From positions 186,001 through 250,000 of the forward strand of contig OZ245760.1 of NCBI GenBank assembly GCA_965227695.1: 64,000 bases of DNA, given 5' to 3'. Positions within the stretch are counted from its first letter, which is position 1. Every line of letters begins with the position of its first letter. The notes beneath the pieces were generated by a model. It worked only from the letters and a program-made list of their open reading frames with translations, searched no databases and was not told the origin of the DNA. This stretch comes from UBA1858 sp965227695. Its GTDB lineage: Bacteria > Pseudomonadota > Gammaproteobacteria > UBA4575. Shown piece after piece: positions 18,674-28,389 of the stretch. Position numbers and translations under genes: made by a program.

Positions 18674-21600
18674 TCCAACCAAACTTGCACTTGGTAACCC
18701 AACTGCAGCATTAGTCACTGCATTACTTATCATTTTATTTGGTCTTTTGTCATTACGGGTATTACCCATCCAGCTTACGCCTGAAGTCGAAAGGCCCGAG
18801 ATTACCATTACAACCAGCTGGCGGGGAGCCGCACCCGAAGAAGTTGAAGCTGAGATTATCGAACCACAGGAAGACCAGCTGCGTGGTTTGCCGGGTATGA
18901 CGGAATTATTATCTGAGGCAAGTCAGGGATCAGGCAAAATTACCATTTCATTTGATGTTGACTTTAGTCTGGAGCGCGGTCTCATCGAAGTCATTAATCG
19001 GCTAAATCGCGTGCCCCAATACCCATTGGAAGCCGATGAACCGATTCTCAGTACGGCCGGTGGACGCAGTCGTCCAATTGCCTGGTTTATTATTAAGCCT
19101 GGTGAAGGCAACAAAACCGGCATTGAAGAATATCGCGATTACGTCGAAGAAGTAGTGCAATCACGCTTTGAACGGGTCGCCGGAATCGCGCTCTCCGAAG
19201 TGCGAGGTGGCAATGAACAGGAAGTTCGTATCACAGTCGACCCGTATCGCGCAGCCGGCATGGAGATAGATATCATCAATGCTGCCCGGATTGTCGGCAA
19301 CAATGAAGATGTCTCAGGGGGCACAACAGACATTGGCAAAAGACGTTATATCCTGCGTTATACAGGAGCCCTGACACCAAAGGACTTACAATCACTGGTG
19401 ATTGAATGGCGCGATGGACAGCCTGTTTATTTGCGTGATATTGCCACCGTAGCCATACAGCCTGCTGATCGTGACAATTTTGTCATTACCCGGGGAGAAC
19501 CTGCGATTGCAGTCAATGCATATCGTGAATCGGGTGTGAATGTTCTGGATGTAATGCTTGACCTGCAGCAAGCGACTGATGAACTCCGACAGGGTCCGTT
19601 AAAACGCTCAAACCTGACCATAGAACAGGTCTATGACGAAACCATCTATATAGATAGCGCAATAGAACTGCTGCGCAGCAACCTCGGTCTCGGTATTGTT
19701 TTGGCTGTTGTCATTCTCTGGTGGTTTTTAAGGAGGGTTAAAGCCACTCTGGTTGTCACCATCACCATTCCATTGTGTTTATGCATTGCATTCGTGGTTA
19801 TTCTTGCCTCCGGGAAATCCATTAATGTCATTTCCCTGGCCGCGATGGCCTTTTCTGTGGGCATGGTCATGGATGCTGCCATTATTGTTCTGGAAAATAT
19901 TGTGCGCTTAAAAGAAAAAGGCAAGTCAGGTTTTGATGCAGCACTTGAAGGCACCAGGCAGGTCTGGCCGGCATTGCTGGCTTCAACTGCAACCACAGTG
20001 GCTATCTTTTTACCCGTGCTGTTTTTGCGCGACCAGAGTGGACAGCTGTTTGCGGACCTGTCTATCGCGATTACCGCTTCAATCATTGCCTCCTTATTTG
20101 TCGCAACCGTCCTGATCCCGACTGCCAGTATGGTTTGGCTCAGAAACACAACTTTTGAAGATCGCCATAGTCACCTCTGGGATGGCATTACAGAAAAGAT
20201 AGCAAGCATAAACAGATCATCAGTGATTCGCGCAGGTATAGCGATCATGTTAATCATTATTCCCATCACCAGCTCTGTGTATTTTTTCCCGGAGAGGGAT
20301 TACCTGCCCACGGGCAACCGCAACCTGGTATTTGGCTTTGTGATACCACCACCCGGAGTTAATATTGAGCATCTTAAAACAGAAATGGGAGACGTCATTG
20401 CCGAGCGCATTCAACCATATCTTTCCGGTGAAAAAGAACCCAAAATCAAACATTACTTTTTCGTCGCCAATTCCGGTTCTATATTTATAGGTGGCCGCGC
20501 CGCCGACCCTTCCCAGGTTAACCAGCTGGTTACCGTTTTAAATCAGATCGTCAGCGGCTTCCCGGATACCTTCGCGGTGGTTCGAAAAGCATCGCTGTTC
20601 TCAGGTTTCGGGGCTAACCGTGAAATAGAGGTGAACGTGCAAGGCCGCAATATTGACGCATTGATTGAAGCAGCACTGACAGGATTTATAGCAATCCCGC
20701 AAAAAGTTCCGGGTGCTCGCGTTCGCCCTCGCCCGGGATTGGAACTTGCAGAGCCTGAGCTTCAATTAGTGCCACGCGATGACCGCCTGCGTGAAACAGG
20801 CTGGAATCGAGAAACATTATCGCAGATATCCAGAGTACTGGGTGATGGCTTGCAGGTTGGTGAATACTTTGATGGCAAAGAACGTCTCGATATCATCGTG
20901 AGGTCGCCGCAATGGGAGACGCCTGAGCAGCTTGGCGCGATTCCCCTGCACACCCCGCAGGCCAGCGTTATTCCATTTGGTGAACTGGTCGATATCGTTC
21001 GAACAGCTGGCCCGGATACCATTCGCCGTCTCGATAGGCGCAGAACAATTACGCTGGAAGTCACCCCCCCTGAGGATTTACCCCTGGAACAAGCACTTAG
21101 TCTTATCCAGACGGAAGTGGCACCATTAATGGAACCTCTGCTGCCGGAAGACGGGGTAATCCGTTATGGTGGCTCTGCCGACAATCTTAAATCTGCCATC
21201 AGTAACCTCAGCGGCAGTTTTATGGTTGCCTTGATTATTTTATTGCTGTTAATGGCAGCATTATTCAGATCTTTTTTTGATAGCCTGCTGGTAATGCTAG
21301 CCCTGCCCCTGGCGACAATTGGCGGCGTTATCAGCCTCAAACTCCTCGGCCTGTCGGCAGATCTGCTGACACTTATTGGGTTTATCATTTTGTTGGGGCT
21401 GGTTGTAAACAATGCCATACTCCTCGTTTACCAGGCAAGAAATGCCGAGCGGGAAGGAATGACAAGATCCGAGGCGATCAATAACGCAATACGCACTCGT
21501 GTGCGGCCCATCTTAATGAGCACATCGACCTCGGTATTTGGCATGTTGCCACTGGTGATATTTGCCGGCGCCGGTGCAGAGCTCTACCGTGGACTGGCAG

Positions 21601-21716
21601 CGGTGATAGTCGGTGGGATGATCGTGAGCACGGTGTTTACACTCGTATTAATCCCAAGCCTGCTGCAATTTGATTTTAACAGGCAAATCAGAAAAATTAA
21701 CCAACCCCAGAAGTAA
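18666..21716 (+). CDS. RND family efflux permease
   Basis: This 1016-residue inner-membrane transporter has the HAE-type RND layout: a first helix near residues 10-30, a large periplasmic loop, helices 2-6 from about residue 330 to 500, a second periplasmic loop, and helices 8-12 near the C-terminus. Conserved motifs include GMVMDAAIIVLENI with its acidic residue in the membrane, and the second-half equivalent LVVNNAILLVYQARN. It should export small molecules using the proton gradient. Translation is coupled to the adaptor through an 8-base overlap. The substrate is unknown. Confidence 0.9.
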   Translation: MSSPTKLALGNPTAALVTALLIILFGLLSLRVLPIQLTPEVERPEITITTSWRGAAPEEVEAEIIEPQEDQLRGLPGMTELLSEASQGSGKITISFDVDFSLERGLIEVINRLNRVPQYPLEADEPILSTAGGRSRPIAWFIIKPGEGNKTGIEEYRDYVEEVVQSRFERVAGIALSEVRGGNEQEVRITVDPYRAAGMEIDIINAARIVGNNEDVSGGTTDIGKRRYILRYTGALTPKDLQSLVIEWRDGQPVYLRDIATVAIQPADRDNFVITRGEPAIAVNAYRESGVNVLDVMLDLQQATDELRQGPLKRSNLTIEQVYDETIYIDSAIELLRSNLGLGIVLAVVILWWFLRRVKATLVVTITIPLCLCIAFVVILASGKSINVISLAAMAFSVGMVMDAAIIVLENIVRLKEKGKSGFDAALEGTRQVWPALLASTATTVAIFLPVLFLRDQSGQLFADLSIAITASIIASLFVATVLIPTASMVWLRNTTFEDRHSHLWDGITEKIASINRSSVIRAGIAIMLIIIPITSSVYFFPERDYLPTGNRNLVFGFVIPPPGVNIEHLKTEMGDVIAERIQPYLSGEKEPKIKHYFFVANSGSIFIGGRAADPSQVNQLVTVLNQIVSGFPDTFAVVRKASLFSGFGANREIEVNVQGRNIDALIEAALTGFIAIPQKVPGARVRPRPGLELAEPELQLVPRDDRLRETGWNRETLSQISRVLGDGLQVGEYFDGKERLDIIVRSPQWETPEQLGAIPLHTPQASVIPFGELVDIVRTAGPDTIRRLDRRRTITLEVTPPEDLPLEQALSLIQTEVAPLMEPLLPEDGVIRYGGSADNLKSAISNLSGSFMVALIILLLLMAALFRSFFDSLLVMLALPLATIGGVISLKLLGLSADLLTLIGFIILLGLVVNNAILLVYQARNAEREGMTRSEAINNAIRTRVRPILMSTSTSVFGMLPLVIFAGAGAELYRGLAAVIVGGMIVSTVFTLVLIPSLLQFDFNRQIRKINQPQK

Positions 21717-21923
21717 TTTCAGTGTTTATTTACCAACAACCATTATTCTCATCTCGCTATGGCTTTTTAATTGCCTCACGCAGTCAATTTTGAGCACACA
21801 CAGCAAGGAAAAAACTTTAAATCTACCGCTAAATCAAATTCCCGACTGTCTATCTTTGGAGATATATTCAGCTTTGGGCTTTAAGCGTCTAATCGCGCCA
21901 ACTAATGACATGAGATCCAGCCA

Positions 21924-22190
21924 GTGTCTAGAAAACAGCCCCAAAATCCACTACTTAAACAGATCCAACTGGCATGTAAAAACACCAGTGTCAGCGCGCG
22001 TGAGGTTCTCAAAGAGCTAAGCCTCGACGATATAAACATGCTTAAATCAGGCGATTTATCCACCGACTACCTAGTCTCACTTGCACAGGATCTCCATGAA
22101 GAAAAAAAATTATTCAGCACAGTCCATGATGACTTGGGCGATAGTAATCGCTATGATCCCACACAGCACGATGACTCATCACATTTATAA
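21924..22190 (+). CDS. Small hypothetical protein upstream of the RimB-RimK fusion
   Basis: This 88-residue soluble protein starts at GTG. It has a helical N-terminal half (LLKQIQLACKNTSVSAREVL) and a very acidic, His/Asp-rich tail (HDDLGDSNRYDPTQHDDSSH). I do not recognise a family. It lies 26 bases before the RimB-RimK fusion, in the same direction. In some bacteria a small protein gene (rimA) precedes rimB and rimK; whether this is an equivalent is only a suggestion from position. Confidence 0.55.
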   Translation: MSRKQPQNPLLKQIQLACKNTSVSAREVLKELSLDDINMLKSGDLSTDYLVSLAQDLHEEKKLFSTVHDDLGDSNRYDPTQHDDSSHL

Positions 22191-22216
22191 TCGTAATATT
22201 TACATTAAGGTAATCA

Positions 22217-23608
22217 TTGACTAGCGAAAAAAAAATAGTAATTGGCAGTCAGGAATGGTGTTCACTTAATCAACTTGGTATACCGGCCATTAAAGCCCGT
22301 ATCGACTCAGGGGCAAAAACTTCATCTCTGCATGCATTCAATATCCATGCATTCAAGAAAGAAGGGGCACCCTGGGTCAGTTTCGAGGTGCATCCCTTAC
22401 AAATGAATCGCTCAACGATTATCCGTTGTGAGCAGCAGGTACTTGACCGGCGGGTAGTCAAAAGCTCCAGCGGTGAATCCGAGAAAAGATATGTGATAAA
22501 AGCAGAGGTTACTCTGGGGACTGAAACCTGGCCGATAGAGATCACTTTGACTAATAGAGACTCAATGGGTTATCGCATGTTGCTGGGACGCGAAGCGATG
22601 CATAATCGAATATTGGTCAACCCTTCCGAGAGTTTCCTGCATGGCAAGATGGAACCGGAGTATGTCAAATCGCTTTATGGGAAACCCATCACTCATACCA
22701 ATGGGTTACGTATCGGGGTTTTAGCCAGCAATCCTGATCTTTATAGTAATCAGAGAATCATTGAGGCAGGGGAACAGCGTGGCCACCAGATGCATTTTCT
22801 GACGATCAAGCAATGCTACATGAAGCTTGACCCCAACAATCCAGAAATTCATTCCCGGGGCGGAAAAGTAATAGATCAGCTTGATGCGATCATACCACGC
22901 ATACGCCCGAGTATTACATTCTATGGCTGCGCCCTGATAAGACAATTTGAAAATATAGGAACATACTGCCTGAACTCATCTTCTGCGATTAGTCAGTCGC
23001 GTGATAAGCTTTTTTCACTACAAAAGTTACAGGAAAACAAGCTTGAAATTCCCCTGACAGGGTTTGCCAATTCACCGATTGACACCGATGACCTGATTGA
23101 GATGGTCGGTGGTGCACCATTAATCGTAAAATTACTGGAAGGTACCCAGGGCAAAGGCGTGGTTCTTGCTGAAACGCGCAAGGCTGCCGAGAGTGTAATC
23201 AACGCATTCAAATCGCTAAAAGCCAATTTACTGGTTCAGCAATTTATCAAGGAAGCCAATGGCAAGGATATTCGTTGCCTTGTCATTAATGGCAAAGTCG
23301 TTGCAAGCATACAAAGGCAGGCACCACCGGGGGAGTTTAGAGCAAATATTCATCTTGGCGGTATCGCCTCTTCGGTCAAGATCACTCAGGAAGAAAAAGC
23401 ATTAGCCATCAAGGCAACCAGGGTTTTCGGTCTTAAAGTCGCTGGCGTTGATATTATTCGGTCCAGCCGTGGTCCGCTATTGCTTGAGGTCAATTCGTCC
23501 CCGGGGCTCGAAGGTGTCGAAACGGCCACGGGGAAAGATATTGCTGGTGCAATGATTGTTGCTATTGAAAAAGCATGCAACTGGAGAAGAGAGGTTACTC
23601 ACCCATAA
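22217..23608 (+). CDS. RimB-like retropepsin domain fused to RimK-type ATP-grasp ligase
   Basis: This 463-residue protein joins two domains. Residues 1 to about 150 form the so-called ATP-dependent zinc protease (RimB-like, aspartic-protease fold) domain, with the catalytic-type motif ARIDSGAKTSSLHA (Asp30). Residues from about 170 form a RimK/LysX ATP-grasp ligase (ATP-binding around PLIVKLLEGTQGKGV, C-terminal GVDIIRSS and LLEVNSSPGLEG). RimK adds glutamate to the C-terminus of ribosomal protein S6, and RimB is thought to trim such tails. The start appears to be TTG preceded by AAGG. Confidence 0.85.
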   Translation: MTSEKKIVIGSQEWCSLNQLGIPAIKARIDSGAKTSSLHAFNIHAFKKEGAPWVSFEVHPLQMNRSTIIRCEQQVLDRRVVKSSSGESEKRYVIKAEVTLGTETWPIEITLTNRDSMGYRMLLGREAMHNRILVNPSESFLHGKMEPEYVKSLYGKPITHTNGLRIGVLASNPDLYSNQRIIEAGEQRGHQMHFLTIKQCYMKLDPNNPEIHSRGGKVIDQLDAIIPRIRPSITFYGCALIRQFENIGTYCLNSSSAISQSRDKLFSLQKLQENKLEIPLTGFANSPIDTDDLIEMVGGAPLIVKLLEGTQGKGVVLAETRKAAESVINAFKSLKANLLVQQFIKEANGKDIRCLVINGKVVASIQRQAPPGEFRANIHLGGIASSVKITQEEKALAIKATRVFGLKVAGVDIIRSSRGPLLLEVNSSPGLEGVETATGKDIAGAMIVAIEKACNWRREVTHP

Positions 23609-23663
23609 CAGGTAGCATTTATTTTATCAAATTTTTTAGAATTGACTTGCGAGCACAGAGCCA

Positions 23664-23687
23664 CCGGCCATCTGTGGCCATGGCCGG
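23664..23687. terminator. Hairpin between the convergent rimBK and DUF4332 genes
   Basis: CCGGCCA (23664-23670) pairs with TGGCCGG (23681-23687) across a 10-base loop. It lies between two convergent genes, as a terminator would, but the following sequence has only scattered Ts, so intrinsic termination would be weak. Confidence 0.45.
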
Positions 23688-23707
23688 GAACTTTACTTTA
23701 GACTGAC

Positions 23708-24112
23708 TCAGTAGTGTATTGCACGTGGCAATTCTTTTGCCTGCTTTACCCAGTCTTCTACCTGTGAAGCCGAGGGAACCTGCCTGACCAGCTTTTTATC
23801 TTCATTCACACTCACCATTTTTTCATGCAGATTTGCTGCATTACGCTGTGCAAGCTCCGGCACAGTATCCACTCCGGCACATTCCAGCAGATCGGCGTAT
23901 TGCGTACTCACCCCTTTGATGCGTGCAAGATCCGCACGATTCAGCCATTTTAAAACCAGTTTTTCACTGATATCGCATTTTTCCGCAATTCCCTGCCGGC
24001 CTTTTTTTTCCCCGCCCACTTCCAGTAACTGCTCAATCGAGTGGATACCACCTTCCTCTAGTTTTTTTGAATATGCCTCACCAATACCTTCGATGTCAGC
24101 CAGCTTTGTCAT
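23708..24112 (-). CDS. DUF4332 helix-hairpin-helix protein
   Basis: This 134-residue protein contains two helix-hairpin-helix-like units, LADIEGIGEAYSKKLEEGGI near the start and LARIKGVSTQYADLLECAGV in the middle. These match DUF4332. Related folds bind DNA non-specifically, but no role is established for this family. It is the last gene of the minus-strand run gshA to DUF4332, 108 bases after ppk2, so it may have its own promoter. Confidence 0.82.
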   Translation of the reverse strand: MTKLADIEGIGEAYSKKLEEGGIHSIEQLLEVGGEKKGRQGIAEKCDISEKLVLKWLNRADLARIKGVSTQYADLLECAGVDTVPELAQRNAANLHEKMVSVNEDKKLVRQVPSASQVEDWVKQAKELPRAIHY

Positions 24113-24220
24113 ATAGTCTCCTGTTTTATTGGTTTTGTTACTATTTTAAGACTGCCGGCCAGTCACTCTGACCGTGAAACTATTGTCTTTGTTTATTTTT
24201 ATACAGTTTTAATCGGATGT

Positions 24221-25096
24221 CTATTTTTCATTAATAAGCAGCTCACGCAGATGCGCGAATCGCTGTAATGCCTGCTCGTCTACCCTTGGATATTGCAAAT
24301 CAAGTGATTCGAGAGTTTCAGCAATAATTTTTGCCACGATGTAACGCATATAAGGCTTATTATCGGCGGGAATGGCATACCATGGTGCATAATCACGCGA
24401 AGTCGCACTTAATGCAGCTTCATATGCCCCCATGTAATCATCCCAGTACTTGCGCTCGTTAATATCGGCTTCAGAAAATTTCCAGTTTTTCTCCGGTTCA
24501 TCAATGCGACTTAAAAATCGCCGGCATTGCTCTTCCCTGGAAACATTTAACCAAAACTTTAATACGACCGTGCCATTGTATGCCAAATGCTTTTCAAGAT
24601 CGCGGATAGACTCATATCGTTTCTCCCAGATTTCATGCATGTCTATCTTTTCCGGAAGTTTTTGCTGATTGAGAATTTCCGGATGCACTTTAACAACAAG
24701 CACTTCTTCATAATAACTCCTGTTGAATACACCAATACGCCCCCGTTCAGGCAAACGAACAGAACTTCTCCACAGAAAGTCATGGTCCAGTTCGTTTGCA
24801 GAAGGTTTTTTAAATGAAAATACCTGGCAACCAGCCGGGTTGACTCCGGTCAGCGCATGTCGAATGGTGCTGTCTTTCCCTGCCGCATCCATTGCCTGAA
24901 ATATTAAAAGCAAAGCGTGGCTGTCATGTGCATACATGATGCGTTGCAGGTCATGTATTTTTTTTGTCAGTTTTTTTAGTTTCTTTTTATATATCTTGTC
25001 ATTAAGCTTCTTTTCTCCAACAGAAGTGATTGCCTGTTTATAACTGAATGACCCATCAAAGGGAACCAGGTACTGATGTTTGACCGCGCTAAACAT
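24221..25096 (-). CDS. ppk2: Polyphosphate kinase 2 family protein
   Basis: This 291-residue enzyme belongs to the PPK2 family, which phosphorylates nucleotides with polyphosphate. Visible motifs are the Walker A-like loop FQAMDAAGKDSTIRH, the segment RIGVFNRSYYEEVLVVKVHP, and WKFSEADINERKYWDDY in the lid region. The length and single domain fit the class that acts on AMP or nucleoside diphosphates; the exact preference cannot be read from sequence. It starts 4 bases after the rhodanese stop, so it should be co-expressed with it. Confidence 0.88.
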   Translation of the reverse strand: MFSAVKHQYLVPFDGSFSYKQAITSVGEKKLNDKIYKKKLKKLTKKIHDLQRIMYAHDSHALLLIFQAMDAAGKDSTIRHALTGVNPAGCQVFSFKKPSANELDHDFLWRSSVRLPERGRIGVFNRSYYEEVLVVKVHPEILNQQKLPEKIDMHEIWEKRYESIRDLEKHLAYNGTVVLKFWLNVSREEQCRRFLSRIDEPEKNWKFSEADINERKYWDDYMGAYEAALSATSRDYAPWYAIPADNKPYMRYIVAKIIAETLESLDLQYPRVDEQALQRFAHLRELLINEK

Positions 25097-25100
25097 TTAT

Positions 25101-25538
25101 TTACTCCTGTGACAGACTAGATTGTTGGGCCACCCTAATCGTTTTGTTTCCTTGTGCAATCCAGTCTTTAATACCTTTACTGACATTATAAACCCGTCTG
25201 AAATCATGCTGCCTGACCAAATAATTTCCAACCATGTTACTTCGATTTCCTGTACGACAGATAAGGATCAACTCATCGTCGGGAGTGACAATCTGAGCCA
25301 CCTTATGCATCCATTGCTTTGCTTGTGGTTGGCGCCTTTCATCAAAAAACATGATTGGCAGACTGCCCTCTACAATACCAGTCTGGTCCCACTCTGATGG
25401 TGTTCTCAGATCTATCACGGTGACACCTGCTTTAATCAGACTTTTAAGTTGTTGTGCATCGATCTGAATTACTTCGGCATATACGCTGCTTGCCGAACAA
25501 AGGATATAAAGTATCAGCCATTGTTTAAATTTCATCAT
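25101..25538 (-). CDS. Exported rhodanese-like protein
   Basis: This 145-residue protein has a signal peptide (core LILYILCSASSVYA) and a single rhodanese domain. The active-site loop is ICRTGNRSN, with Cys94 as the persulfide-forming residue, and the conserved VIDLRTPSEW lies near residue 41. It would act in the periplasm on sulfane sulfur or as a redox-active binding protein. That is plausible in a sulfur oxidiser. It is in the gshA-DUF4124-rhodanese-ppk2 run, 9 bases after the DUF4124 gene. Confidence 0.86.
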   Translation of the reverse strand: MMKFKQWLILYILCSASSVYAEVIQIDAQQLKSLIKAGVTVIDLRTPSEWDQTGIVEGSLPIMFFDERRQPQAKQWMHKVAQIVTPDDELILICRTGNRSNMVGNYLVRQHDFRRVYNVSKGIKDWIAQGNKTIRVAQQSSLSQE

Positions 25539-25547
25539 AATCTCATA

Positions 25548-26021
25548 TCAGTTCGTAAATATGGCCTGACAATTTTGATCAATATATTTTTGCAGGCGTT
25601 TCTTTTTCGCGTCTACCACGTTTTTTTCAATATAGACACGTTTACCGTTTTCATCTAACTCATAATACGTCACCCCTCCCTGTGCCAGGTCGCTCAGTTC
25701 AGCCCGTGCTATATAGCAGTTTGATTTAACCCTGTCTTTTTCCTGCTGTTGTTGCTGGCGCATATTTTTTCTTTCAAGCCGCTCGGACTGCAGATAATCC
25801 GAGTATCTTTTCTGCTTTTCATAACGGCTTGATTCAGTATCCCGACCCGTCTCTCCGGGTAATGCATAATTTCTCCTGAGTTTTATTTTTTCGGCACCCT
25901 CATAAGGAGGTATCTGAGAATAACTGACACGCCCATGTTCATCAACCACACGATATATATTCGTTGCCGTCACAATGTTCAGACCAGTGAGAAAAAAAAC
26001 CAATAATACGGTTCTCATCAT
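25548..26021 (-). CDS. DUF4124 domain exported protein
   Basis: This exported protein of about 157 residues has a short signal peptide (RTVLLVFFLTGLNIVTA) followed by the DUF4124 motif NIYRVVDEHGRVSYSQIPP. The middle is highly charged and probably coiled (Arg/Gln/Glu-rich, around residues 70-100), and two cysteines lie in the C-terminal third. I place the start at the ATG at 26021, which gives a normal signal peptide; an ATG at 26039 would add six residues and overlap gshA. DUF4124 proteins are envelope proteins of unknown role. Confidence 0.8.
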   Translation of the reverse strand: MMRTVLLVFFLTGLNIVTATNIYRVVDEHGRVSYSQIPPYEGAEKIKLRRNYALPGETGRDTESSRYEKQKRYSDYLQSERLERKNMRQQQQQEKDRVKSNCYIARAELSDLAQGGVTYYELDENGKRVYIEKNVVDAKKKRLQKYIDQNCQAIFTN

Positions 26022-26028
26022 ATTGTTA

Positions 26029-27612
26029 TCACCGCACATATTGAGTAGAAAAATAATCCTTCAGAAAAGAGTCAAAATCCTTTTCATCATTTTCTTCCAT
26101 TTCTTTTTGTCTCAGTATACTCCGCTCAACTTCATCAGAGATTACACAACTCACGGTTTCACATTTTCCGCTATGTGCAAAATACTGGCTATAATCTTTT
26201 CCAAGTGCTTCTATATATTGATAATAAGACACCTTATCATTGCGCATTGTTTCCAGCATCCGCGCCGAATAAGTATTTTCAATGTTCTCAACAGATGGAT
26301 AATGCCGGTTTATTGCTTGCATATAACCAGGATTGCTATCTCCATTATCCATACATTCAGCGACTTCCTGCAGTCCGCCAAATATATCTTTTGCCATTAC
26401 CCTTAATGGGACACTGCGGCCATTATTCCTCAGGTAAAGATCCTCCTTGCGGCCATGATGTGAAACTTCGTACTCATTAATATCAATTTCTTCACGTTCT
26501 TTTCTGTCAATTAATCGGTCGTCTGCCAACAAACAATAAACAAACAATACTTCCATAAACCTGAGCTGATCAATGGATACACCATATGGTGAAAATGGGT
26601 TCAGATCCAGCGATCTAATTTCAACATACCGGACGCCCCTCTCTAATAGTGCATGGGTGGGCTTTTGATTCCTGTGTGCTAACTGTTTCGGCCTGACTGT
26701 ACTGTAGTACTCGTTTTCTATCTGGAGAATATTGGCATTCAACTGTCGATAATCATCATTCACTTTCACACCAATATCTTGATAAGGCTGGTACGGTGTT
26801 TCAATCGCATGTGTCAGACAACTCACGTAGTCATCAAGGCTGTCATAGCACGCCTTGATACCAATTTCATTTTCCCGGCTATTGGTATAACCGATATCAC
26901 CCAAACGCAGTGAAGTCGCATATGGCGCATACAGGGTGTCTTGATCCCATTGTTGCAGATCTTTTACCCCTTCATGACTGAAACTTTTATCTACCGCCGG
27001 AGACGCGCCAAATAAATACGGTACCAGCCAGCCTACTCTCTGAAGATTACGGATCAGCTTGAAATACTGTTCATTTATAAAGTGCTGCTCTGCACGCCTG
27101 TCTTGCTGACAGAACTGCCAGTTTGGCCAAAAGCTCAAAGGCATCGACAGGTTGACATGTATCCCTGCGATCACCTGCATGACCTTACCGTAGCGATAGC
27201 CAAGGCCGCGCCTGTAAACGTTTTTCATTCTGCCAAGGTTGCTGTGACCATATTCTGCAATTCGAATATTATGCTCACCCTCTAACCTGCATGGCATACT
27301 TGCTGGCCATAAAAATTCATCTTCCAGAAAAGGATAAACAAATTGATGTATTTGCCCCAGAAATTTCATGGCCTGTTCAGCCGTTTCATGGGCCGGGGTA
27401 ACAAACTCAAGTAATGCCTCAGAATAATCAGTGGTAATATATCGATGAGTTAATGCTGAACCCAGGGCCAACGGGTGATCTGACATTGCAATAAATCCAT
27501 CCGAACCTACCCGTAATGATTCTTTTTCAATGCCTATTTTCCCCACCTTCAGCTGCGACTCTAACCCATGCTGATGAATTAAATTCAGGTTATGTTCAAC
27601 AGATTTCCGCAT
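26029..27612 (-). CDS. gshA: Glutamate--cysteine ligase
   Basis: This 527-residue protein is the proteobacterial (Escherichia coli type) gamma-glutamylcysteine synthetase, the first enzyme of glutathione synthesis. Family landmarks include GIEKESLRV near residue 28, the EALLEFVTPAH segment, and RYVEIRSLDLNPFSPYG near residue 330. The length matches the family. It heads a minus-strand run with DUF4124, rhodanese and ppk2. No gshB is in the window. Confidence 0.93.
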   Translation of the reverse strand: MRKSVEHNLNLIHQHGLESQLKVGKIGIEKESLRVGSDGFIAMSDHPLALGSALTHRYITTDYSEALLEFVTPAHETAEQAMKFLGQIHQFVYPFLEDEFLWPASMPCRLEGEHNIRIAEYGHSNLGRMKNVYRRGLGYRYGKVMQVIAGIHVNLSMPLSFWPNWQFCQQDRRAEQHFINEQYFKLIRNLQRVGWLVPYLFGASPAVDKSFSHEGVKDLQQWDQDTLYAPYATSLRLGDIGYTNSRENEIGIKACYDSLDDYVSCLTHAIETPYQPYQDIGVKVNDDYRQLNANILQIENEYYSTVRPKQLAHRNQKPTHALLERGVRYVEIRSLDLNPFSPYGVSIDQLRFMEVLFVYCLLADDRLIDRKEREEIDINEYEVSHHGRKEDLYLRNNGRSVPLRVMAKDIFGGLQEVAECMDNGDSNPGYMQAINRHYPSVENIENTYSARMLETMRNDKVSYYQYIEALGKDYSQYFAHSGKCETVSCVISDEVERSILRQKEMEENDEKDFDSFLKDYFSTQYVR

Positions 27613-27684
27613 AGTCGATATCTTTTATGGAAGGTATAATTGCCATTTAAATTATAATTATCCTGATTAATTAGGCTGGTACGC

Positions 27685-28389
27685 ATGTTCAAGTTAAAAT
27701 TATATCAAAGCATGCCCTATCGTTGTCCGTATATTCCCGCTAACATCGCCTACCACCACACTTCGGCACCGGGCGCAGGGTTATCAAAAAGTATTTATAG
27801 CCAGCTTATTAACCTGGGTTATAGACGCTCCGGAGAGCGCATTCATATACCCAATTGTCATACCTGTCAGCAATGCGTTTCTCTGCGTGTCCCGGTTGCC
27901 AGTTTTTCACCCAGTCGCAGCCAACGCAGGACCCTCAAAAAAAATAACTCGCTCAAAGCAGCCATTATCAGCCAACCGGATCCAGCTGAATATTATTCTC
28001 TCTACCAGACTTACATCCATCATCGTCATCCTGAATCTGAAAATATGCATGACGTAAAAGCTACCTTCAGCGATTTCTTATTTAGCTCATGGTCCGAAAG
28101 TTTTGTCATTGAAATACGCCTGCCTAACAAAAAGTTAGTGTGTGTCTCAATTTGTGATCCGTTAAACCAGGGGTGGTCGGCTGTCTATACTTTTTATGAC
28201 ATTAATTTCACCGAATATAGTTTGGGAACATACGCTATACTATCTCAAATCAATCTCCTGAGGCAGCACAAAATGGACTATTTATATTTGGGATACTGGA
28301 TTCGGGATTGCAACAAAATGAATTATAAAAAACAATTCAGACCCTGTGAGGGCTTCATTCAAAACCGCTGGACTTTAATCGATGAGTAA
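27685..28389 (+). CDS. bpt: Aspartate/glutamate leucyltransferase
   Basis: This 234-residue protein is a bacterial Bpt/Ate-type aminoacyl-tRNA-protein transferase, which adds leucine to N-terminal Asp or Glu and so marks proteins for ClpS/ClpAP degradation. Motifs are CPYIPANIAY near the start, YRRSGERIHIPNCHTCQQCVSLRVPV around residue 50 with its cysteines, and LYLGYWIRDCNKMNYK near the end. It overlaps the next small gene by 8 bases and is divergent from gshA. Confidence 0.92.
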   Translation: MFKLKLYQSMPYRCPYIPANIAYHHTSAPGAGLSKSIYSQLINLGYRRSGERIHIPNCHTCQQCVSLRVPVASFSPSRSQRRTLKKNNSLKAAIISQPDPAEYYSLYQTYIHHRHPESENMHDVKATFSDFLFSSWSESFVIEIRLPNKKLVCVSICDPLNQGWSAVYTFYDINFTEYSLGTYAILSQINLLRQHKMDYLYLGYWIRDCNKMNYKKQFRPCEGFIQNRWTLIDE

